This document shows positions 6,642 to 11,277 of a DNA stretch of 11,277 nucleotides, in pieces. The notes under the pieces are model-generated. The model saw only the letters and a program-made list of their open reading frames with translations, made no database searches and was not told the origin of the DNA. The position numbers and the translations under genes are program-made. How positions within the stretch are numbered: position 1 is the first letter of the stretch; every line of letters starts with the position of its first letter. The stretch lies in NCBI GenBank assembly GCA_964568825.1, contig CAZMSA010000120.1, positions 1-11,277 on the forward strand, in the 5' to 3' direction. The DNA is from CAVVDT01 sp964568825. GTDB taxonomy: Bacteria > Pseudomonadota > Alphaproteobacteria > Rhizobiales > Aestuariivirgaceae.

Positions 6642-6738
6642 TTTGACAGGATTGGCTCAGATTTGCGGGGTTGAGGAGGAAGGACATGCTGGCATATTCG
6701 ACGACGAAACTGCGTGAAGATGGGCCAATCCTGTCAAA
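6642..6738. repeat. Internal inverted repeat 1 of the MITE (97-nt hairpin)
   Basis: TTTGACAGGATTGGC (6642-6656) pairs perfectly with GCCAATCCTGTCAAA (6724-6738). The left arm starts right where the left terminal repeat ends. Shorter imperfect pairing continues inside (CAGATTT at 6658-6664 with AAACTG at 6707-6712). Confidence 0.8.
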
Positions 6739-6880
6739 TCCCGAAGGGACGTGGCCCATTTTGCCTCTGGACGTCACTTTGAGCGGCTTGAAGGGGTGGG
6801 CCCTGCGGCGCCCCTCAAAGCTAGCCAGAAACAAAATGGGCCACGCCAGCGCCGCAACCGTGATACTCAACAGACCCTAG
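6686..6880 (+). CDS. Possible 64-residue ORF carried by the MITE (doubtful)
   Basis: An ATG at 6686 follows a very strong Shine-Dalgarno stretch (GAGGAGGAAGG, 6673-6683). The frame runs through the right terminal repeat and stops at TAG 6878-6880, formed by the TA duplication plus a host G. The peptide (MLAYSTTKLRE... ending TVILNRP) resembles no family I know and has no clear domain. Because the frame runs through two strongly paired segments, and the opposite strand also has an open frame ending TVILNRP, I think it is probably a by-product of the repeat structure. Confidence 0.2.
   Translation: MLAYSTTKLREDGPILSNPEGTWPILPLDVTLSGLKGWALRRPSKLARNKMGHASAATVILNRP
6750..6845. repeat. Internal inverted repeat 2 of the MITE (96-nt hairpin)
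   Basis: CGTGGCCCATTTTG (6750-6763) pairs perfectly with CAAAATGGGCCACG (6832-6845), which abuts the right terminal repeat. Pairing continues inside: TCTGG (6766-6770) with CCAGA (6825-6829), and CTTTGAG (6777-6783) with CTCAAAG (6814-6820). Confidence 0.8.
6878..6879. repeat. Right TA target-site duplication
   Basis: TA directly after the right terminal repeat, followed by G, so the joined empty site would read CTAG. From here to 7021 (142 bases) I see no gene and no repeat, only a weak promoter-like match described with the adaptor gene. Confidence 0.75.
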
Positions 6881-7021
6881 CAAACGCTGCGGGTCGGGCA
6901 GCATCGCCACTCCCCGCCGCCGCTCAATTTGCCACAATCGCCGGGCATATGGCCGGCAGCGGCTTGATCGTGATCGCCATTGGCGGGATGATCGTTGCCG
7001 ACTCGAAGGTGGCGACAGCAG

Positions 7022-8311
7022 ATGAGTGGCAAATATAGCGGTACAGACCAACAGGCCGATATCGAGGCTGTCCTCGGGGTCGGCAGCAAGCGGTCATCGG
7101 GGCTGATGCGGCGCCTCAAATGGCCGGCCATTGTCGTGGTGCTGGCGATCGCCGGGGTTGTGGCCTACCAGATGCTCGGGGGCGGCGGCACCTCGGCAAG
7201 CCTTCAGTATCGCACCGATGCCGCGGCGCGCGGCAATATCACGGTCATCGTCACGGCAACTGGGACGGTGCAGCCCACCAACAAGGTCGACATCTCCAGC
7301 GAACTGTCGGGCATCGTGCGGACGGTGGCCGTCGACTTCAACTCGCACGTCAAGGTCGGCCAGATGCTGGCCGAACTCGATACCGACAAGCTCAAGGCGA
7401 CGGTCGAAAGCTCGCGCGCCCACCTGAAGGCCGCCCAAGCCAACGTCGCCGTGGCCGAGGCCACCGTGGTGCAGACCAAACAAGACCTGCAACGCAAGCA
7501 GACCCTTGTTCAGCAGCGCGTCGCCTCCTCGCAGGACCTCGACACCGCCCGCGCCGCCTACGATCGCGCGGTCGCCGGGCTCGAAAGCGCCAATGCCGAT
7601 GTCGCGGCGGCCGAGGCCGACCTGCAACTCAACGAGACCAATCTCAAGAAGAGCTGCATCTGCTCGCCCATCGCCGGGGTGGTGCTGATGCGCAATGTCG
7701 ACCCCGGCCAGGTGGTCGCCTCGTCGCTGCAGGCACCGGTGCTGTTCACCATTGCCGAGGACCTCTCCAAGATGGAAATCCAGGTGGACGTGGACGAAGC
7801 CGACGTGGGCAAGGTGCATGAAGGCCAGACCGCCAGCTTCACCGTCGATGCCTATCCGGACCGCCAGTTCGAAGCCCGCATCCGGCAATTGCGTTATGGC
7901 TCGCAGGTGGTGCAGGGCGTCGTCACCTATACCGCGGTGCTCACTGCCGACAATCCGGAATTGCTGCTGCGGCCCGGCATGACGGCCACCGCCGAGATCA
8001 CCGTCGAGCAGGTGAAGGACGTGCTCACCGTTTCCAACGAGGCCTTGCGCTTTTCCCCGCCGCGCGATGACAGCGAGGCCGACAACCGCAGCTTCTTGTC
8101 GAAGCTTCTGCCCGGTCGCCCCCGCTTCCGCCGCCCCAGCCGGCCGGTGAATTCCACATCGGCCCCGGCGGTATGGGTGCTGCGTAACGGCACGCCCGTT
8201 GAAGTGCACGTCAAGGTGGGGGTGAGCGACGGCAAGCGCACCCAGATCGTCAGTGGTCCTCTGAAGGCCGGTGATGAGGTTATCGTCGATGCCACGGCAC
8301 GCAGCGGCTGA
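7022..8311 (+). CDS. macA: MacA-like periplasmic adaptor (membrane fusion protein) of a MacAB-type exporter
   Basis: A 429-residue RND/ABC-type membrane fusion protein. A short cytoplasmic N terminus is followed by one membrane segment (about 35-51). Next come a lipoyl-like half (VTATGTVQPTNKVDISSELSG), a long alpha-hairpin coiled coil (about 123-210), the second lipoyl half (SPIAGVVLMRNVDPGQVVASSLQAPVLF) and beta-barrel plus membrane-proximal domains. FTIAEDLSKMEIQVDVDEADVGKV and LLLRPGMTATAEI are typical of MacA. It would bridge the permease at the inner membrane to an outer-membrane channel, which is not encoded here. Oddities are C212-I-C214 at the coiled-coil/lipoyl junction and a basic, proline-rich linker (PGRPRFRRPSRP) near the C terminus. 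The start is ATG 7022 with GAAGGTGG upstream, not an in-frame TTG at 6995. A weak TTGATC-N17-GATGAT (6964-6992) could be its promoter. Confidence 0.9.
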   Translation: MSGKYSGTDQQADIEAVLGVGSKRSSGLMRRLKWPAIVVVLAIAGVVAYQMLGGGGTSASLQYRTDAAARGNITVIVTATGTVQPTNKVDISSELSGIVRTVAVDFNSHVKVGQMLAELDTDKLKATVESSRAHLKAAQANVAVAEATVVQTKQDLQRKQTLVQQRVASSQDLDTARAAYDRAVAGLESANADVAAAEADLQLNETNLKKSCICSPIAGVVLMRNVDPGQVVASSLQAPVLFTIAEDLSKMEIQVDVDEADVGKVHEGQTASFTVDAYPDRQFEARIRQLRYGSQVVQGVVTYTAVLTADNPELLLRPGMTATAEITVEQVKDVLTVSNEALRFSPPRDDSEADNRSFLSKLLPGRPRFRRPSRPVNSTSAPAVWVLRNGTPVEVHVKVGVSDGKRTQIVSGPLKAGDEVIVDATARSG

Positions 8312-8321
8312 GGCGGCAACC

Positions 8322-9041
8322 ATGCCGCAATCAGACGATCCCCGCGCCCCGCTGATCGAACTGAGAGACGTCTCCAGGGTCTATGGCAGCGGCGTCGCCG
8401 AGGTGCGGGCCCTCGATGGTGTCAACATCGCCATCCAGGCAGGGGCGTTCGTCGGTATCATGGGACCGTCGGGATCGGGCAAGTCGACCGCCATGAACAT
8501 GATCGGCTGTCTCGATACCCCGTCCAGCGGCCAGTATCTGTTCCACGGCGTCGATGTCGGCGCGCTCACCCGCAACCAGCGCGCCTTGTTGCGCCGCAAT
8601 TTTCTCGGCTTCGTGTTCCAGGGATTCAACCTTTTGGCGCGTACCTCGGCCATGGAAAACGTCGAGCTGCCGCTGATCTATCGCGGCATGCGCCCGGCCG
8701 AGCGGCGGCGGCGGGCGATGGAAGCCCTGCGGCGGGTCGGTCTCGAAGGCCGCGAGGACCATTCGCCGGGAGAACTGTCGGGCGGCCAGCAGCAGCGCGT
8801 CGCCATCGCCCGGGCCATTGTTACCCAGCCCATGGTGGTGCTGGCCGATGAACCGACCGGCAACCTCGACACCAGGACCAGCCATGAGATCATGCAGTTG
8901 CTGCAACAGCTCAACGAAGAAGAAGGTATCACCGTCGTCATGGTGACCCACGAGGCGGACATGGCGGCGTATGCCCACCGCCTCATCCACTTCATCGACG
9001 GCCGCATCGCCCGCGACGGGCCGAGCCGGGACGCGGCATAG
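8322..9041 (+). CDS. MacB-type ABC transporter ATP-binding protein (separate ATPase subunit)
   Basis: A 239-residue ATPase of the MacB/LolD family. Walker A is GPSGSGKST (48-56). The Q-loop is FVFQGFNLLARTSAMENVELPL, the signature LSGGQQQRVAIARA, Walker B VVLADEPTGNLD and the switch histidine VMVTHE. The TGNLD ending and QGFNLLA are typical of this family. It energises the permease encoded seven bases downstream by mechanotransmission rather than by moving substrate through the membrane itself. In Escherichia coli MacB the ATPase and permease are one polypeptide; here they are separate genes, a common arrangement. The start is ATG 8322 with GAGGCGG just upstream, ten bases after the adaptor stop. 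An earlier in-frame ATG would overlap the adaptor gene. Confidence 0.93.
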   Translation: MPQSDDPRAPLIELRDVSRVYGSGVAEVRALDGVNIAIQAGAFVGIMGPSGSGKSTAMNMIGCLDTPSSGQYLFHGVDVGALTRNQRALLRRNFLGFVFQGFNLLARTSAMENVELPLIYRGMRPAERRRRAMEALRRVGLEGREDHSPGELSGGQQQRVAIARAIVTQPMVVLADEPTGNLDTRTSHEIMQLLQQLNEEEGITVVMVTHEADMAAYAHRLIHFIDGRIARDGPSRDAA

Positions 9042-9047
9042 GTCCTG

Positions 9048-10253
9048 ATGTTCTTCGAAACCCTCAAACTCGCCATCCAGGCCATCGCGCGCAACACCTT
9101 GCGGTCGTTCCTTACAGTGCTCGGTATCGTCATCGGCGTCGGCGCGGTCATCGCCATGGTGACCATCGGCAACGGCACCACCGCCAAGGTCGCCGCCGAC
9201 ATGTCCAAGCTGGGCTCGAACCTGTTGTTCGTGCGTCCCGGCCAGTTCGGCCCCGGCCGCGCCAGTTCCGATGCCAAGCCCTTCAATGCCCGCGACATCG
9301 AGGCGCTCAAGAGCCAACTGCACAGCGCCAAGGCGGTAACGCCGGTGGCCCAGAAGGCGGTGACGGTCATCTACGGCACCGAAAACCGCATCACCACGGC
9401 AACCGGCACCGACAACGACTTCTTCACCTCCCAGGCCTGGCCGCTGGTCCGCGGCCGCATCTTCCTGCCAAGCGAGATCAGGGGCGGACGTCCCGTCTGC
9501 ATCGTCGGCCAGACGGTGCGCGCCGCGCTGTTCGGCAATGCCGACGGTATCGGGCAGCGCATGCGGGTGGGCAGCGTCTCGTGCCAGGTGATCGGCGTGC
9601 TCGAGGCCAAGGGCCAGAGCGGTTTCGGCACCGATCAGGACGACGTCGTGCTGATGCCGCTGCGTGCCTTCCAGCGGCGCATCGCCGGCAACACCAACAT
9701 CCAGCGCATCTACGTCTCGGCGCGTGACGGCGCGCAGACCGCCAAGGTGCAATCCGACATCGAATGGCTGCTGCGCGAACGCCGCCATATCGTCGGGGAC
9801 AAGGAGGACGACTTCACGGTGCGCGACATGCGCCAGATCGCCGAGACCCAGACGGCGGCGACAACGGCACTCACCGGCCTACTCGCGGCGGTGGCCGGCG
9901 TCAGCCTGCTGGTGGGCGGCATCGGAATCATGAACATCATGCTGGTCTCGGTCACCGAGCGCACCCGCGAGATCGGCATCCGGCTGGCTATCGGGGCCGA
10001 GGAACGCCAGGTGCTCACGCAGTTCCTGGTGGAGGCGGTGGTGCTGTCGCTGTTCGGTGGCATCGCCGGCATCGCCGGCGGCCTCGGGCTCGCGGTGGTG
10101 GCATCGAGCGCCATGCATATCCCCTTCACCGTCGATCCGGTCATCGTCCTTGTCGCCTTCGGCTTTTCAGCCGCCGTGGGGGTGGTGTTCGGCTACTTCC
10201 CGGCGCGCCGCGCCGCCCGCCTCGACCCGATCGAGGCCCTGCGGCACGAATAG
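9048..10253 (+). CDS. MacB-type ABC transporter permease (FtsX-like)
   Basis: A 401-residue inner-membrane permease with MacB topology: transmembrane helix 1 at about 20-39 (FLTVLGIVIGVGAVIAMVTI), a large periplasmic core domain to about 270, then three helices at about 276-300, 329-353 and 363-384. Between helices 2 and 3 lies the conserved cytoplasmic VTERTREIGIRLAIGA, which contacts the ATPase. The C terminus ARRAARLDPIEALRHE is the usual one. Two cysteines (C151 and C179) lie in the periplasmic domain and could form a disulfide. With the adaptor and ATPase it forms a tripartite exporter for peptides, macrolides, siderophores or similar compounds; the actual substrate is not deducible. It starts six bases after the ATPase stop. 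Its stop is only 13 bases from the end of the convergent acyltransferase gene. Confidence 0.93.
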   Translation: MFFETLKLAIQAIARNTLRSFLTVLGIVIGVGAVIAMVTIGNGTTAKVAADMSKLGSNLLFVRPGQFGPGRASSDAKPFNARDIEALKSQLHSAKAVTPVAQKAVTVIYGTENRITTATGTDNDFFTSQAWPLVRGRIFLPSEIRGGRPVCIVGQTVRAALFGNADGIGQRMRVGSVSCQVIGVLEAKGQSGFGTDQDDVVLMPLRAFQRRIAGNTNIQRIYVSARDGAQTAKVQSDIEWLLRERRHIVGDKEDDFTVRDMRQIAETQTAATTALTGLLAAVAGVSLLVGGIGIMNIMLVSVTERTREIGIRLAIGAEERQVLTQFLVEAVVLSLFGGIAGIAGGLGLAVVASSAMHIPFTVDPVIVLVAFGFSAAVGVVFGYFPARRAARLDPIEALRHE

Positions 10254-10266
10254 GTTCGGGGTGCTC

Positions 10267-11277
10267 TCAGGTCGAATGATGCCCGCCATTTGCGCCGCGC
10301 ACGGATGCCGTGGACGGCATTGCGGCGGGAACAGAAGGTTGCGCTGAGGCAATGCGTGCCCAGACCGGGCGCTCGAACAGGAAGCGGCCGTAGCCGGTAT
10401 AGCCGACGATGAGGTAGAGGGCGACCGGGCCTGCGGTGGCAGCCACCAGCACGATGAGGCTCAACAGCCCGGTGTGAGTGATGAGCCCGCTATTGAGCGC
10501 AACGGCGCGCACCATCGACATCGGCAGGGTGAAGGCCAGATAGACAACCAGCGAATGCTCGCCCAGCCAGCGCAGCCAGTCCATGAACCACAGGCGCGAC
10601 AACAGCGCGCCGAGGACGCACAGCGCACCCGAACCGGCAATCGCCAGCGCCAGGTGCAGCGGCGCAAAGGCCGCCAGCCCCATGCGCGTTTCCTGCGGCA
10701 GAACCGCATGGCCGGGGGAAAAGACGAGCGCCCCGTTGAAGACGGCCCAGGCGACAAGCGCGACGACGGCCAGCACCATACGGCGGCTCATCCAATCGAC
10801 CAGCGCGAACACCAGGGGAGCGGCGGCATAGCCGGCATAGAAGAAGACGAAATAGCCGCAGAACTGGGTGACTACATAGGAGGCTGAGTGAATGCCGGTC
10901 ATCTGAAGCGCCGCTGCCAGCGCCAGGACCGGCAGGTGCGACACCCGCCATTGCCACAGGAGCTTCGCCGTGGCGCCGAAGACGGCGAGCATGTAGATGA
11001 ACCACAAGACGCCATAGGGTTCGACAACGGCCAGGCCGAGGCCTTGCGCCATGGCGGCCGGCGAACGGGCATAGAGGCCTTCCTTCAGGGCGATCATGAT
11101 GAAGGCCCAAACGCCGTAGAAGTAGAAATAATGCACCACCCGGCGGTCGGCGAAGCGGCGCCACGGGCGGGCGATCACCTGCGACAGGAAGAGCCCGGAA
11201 ATGAGGAAAAACTCCGGCATGCGAAACGGCGTGGCAAAGCCGATGACGTAATGCAGGAAGCCGGTCTCGCCGGTGTA
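10267..11277 (-). CDS. Acyltransferase-3 family membrane protein, YcfT-like (N terminus beyond the window)
   Basis: The last 336 residues of a multi-pass inner-membrane protein; the frame stays open to the window edge, so the true start is outside. The stretch TPFRMPEFFLISGLFLSQ matches the acyltransferase-3 (OafA/YcfT-type) pattern of a helix entering the membrane after RMPxFFxISG. Many hydrophobic segments follow (for example YGVLWFIYMLAVFGA, MVLAVVALVAWAVF, LLSLIVLVAATAGPVALYLIV). The catalytic histidine expected in the first helix of this family lies outside the window. Members typically transfer acyl groups to surface polysaccharides or glucans; for the YcfT subgroup the substrate is unknown. 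The C-terminal tail is short, polar and probably cytoplasmic. Nothing links it functionally to the exporter it faces. Confidence 0.85.
   Translation of the reverse strand, partial: YTGETGFLHYVIGFATPFRMPEFFLISGLFLSQVIARPWRRFADRRVVHYFYFYGVWAFIMIALKEGLYARSPAAMAQGLGLAVVEPYGVLWFIYMLAVFGATAKLLWQWRVSHLPVLALAAALQMTGIHSASYVVTQFCGYFVFFYAGYAAAPLVFALVDWMSRRMVLAVVALVAWAVFNGALVFSPGHAVLPQETRMGLAAFAPLHLALAIAGSGALCVLGALLSRLWFMDWLRWLGEHSLVVYLAFTLPMSMVRAVALNSGLITHTGLLSLIVLVAATAGPVALYLIVGYTGYGRFLFERPVWARIASAQPSVPAAMPSTASVRGANGGHHST

Larger units (their letters stand above)
6610..6877. mobile_element. MITE-like non-autonomous element, 268 bp, with 32-bp terminal inverted repeats and TA target duplication
   Basis: The left end GGGTCTGTTGAG... 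(6610-6641) and the reverse complement of the right end (6846-6877) agree at 29 of 32 bases. TA flanks both ends (6608-6609 and 6878-6879), so the empty site reads CTAG. There is no transposase. TA duplication within CTAG and the GGGTCTGTTG ends suggest mobilisation by an IS5-family (IS427-like) transposase acting in trans; that family assignment is from memory. Inside, two further inverted repeats abut the terminal repeats: 6642-6656 with 6724-6738, and 6750-6763 with 6832-6845. The insertion regenerates the stop codon of the upstream gene and separates it from the exporter operon downstream. Confidence 0.88.

Noticed and set aside
8331..9788. A 485-codon open frame on the minus strand
   Set aside because: It lies opposite the MacB ATPase and permease genes, whose motifs are unmistakable. 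The antisense translation is His/Asp/Arg-rich low-complexity sequence, as expected for a shadow of GC-rich coding DNA.
10305..10320. ATGCCGT-GG-ACGGCAT hairpin as a terminator between the exporter and the acyltransferase
   Set aside because: The loop would be only two bases, no T-run follows, and it lies within the coding 3' end of the acyltransferase; probably chance in GC-rich sequence.
1..11277. CRISPR arrays, tRNA or rRNA genes, prophage or complete insertion sequences
   Set aside because: I saw no regularly spaced direct repeats, no tRNA-like cloverleaf with a CCA end, no rRNA segments and no transposase or integrase frame; the only mobile element is the MITE-like one.

Overview
The window is GC-rich and tightly packed, apart from AT-richer intergenic stretches around 6000-6220. 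It looks chromosomal and alphaproteobacterial, most likely Hyphomicrobiales (Rhizobiales). Three signs point there: a GTTC-N7-GTTC LexA box of the alphaproteobacterial type; two intergenic palindromic repeats resembling families I remember from rhizobial and Devosia-like genomes; and the gene content (Opp/Dpp-type ABC ATPase, AruI-like TPP enzyme, MttB-family methyltransferase without pyrrolysine). I ran no database search, so the taxonomy is inference.

Region 1 (1-4305, plus strand) is one tightly spaced run of six genes: the 3' end of an oligopeptide/dipeptide-type ABC ATPase, an AruI-like thiamine-diphosphate enzyme, a HAD phosphatase, an enoyl-CoA hydratase/isomerase, a DUF427 protein and a small YdhR-like ferredoxin-fold protein. 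ATGA or GTGA stop/start overlaps, or gaps of 2-11 bases, join them. Together they suggest uptake and breakdown of an amino-acid- or peptide-derived compound through a 2-oxo acid and a CoA thioester. The substrate cannot be read from the sequence.

Region 2 (4306-6217) holds a convergent MttB-family methyltransferase on the minus strand. A palindromic repeat lies between it and region 1. Its upstream side carries a composite palindromic repeat of about 100 bases.

Region 3 (6164-6880) is the most interesting part. A 130-residue protein of no family I can name sits behind a promoter (TTGACA-N17-TACTTT) whose -10 is overlapped by a perfect GTTC-N7-GTTC box, and it ends in QLQLF-AA, a near-consensus beta-sliding-clamp-binding peptide. 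This predicts an SOS-induced, clamp-associated protein. A 268-base MITE-like element with 32-base terminal inverted repeats and TA target duplications is inserted exactly at this gene's stop codon and preserves it. The element can fold into two similar-sized hairpins joined by the terminal stem.

Region 4 (7022-10253, plus strand) is a three-gene MacAB-type exporter: membrane-fusion adaptor, separate ATPase and separate permease. No outer-membrane partner is in view. Region 5 (10267-11277, minus strand) is an acyltransferase-3 family membrane protein, convergent with the exporter and cut by the window edge.
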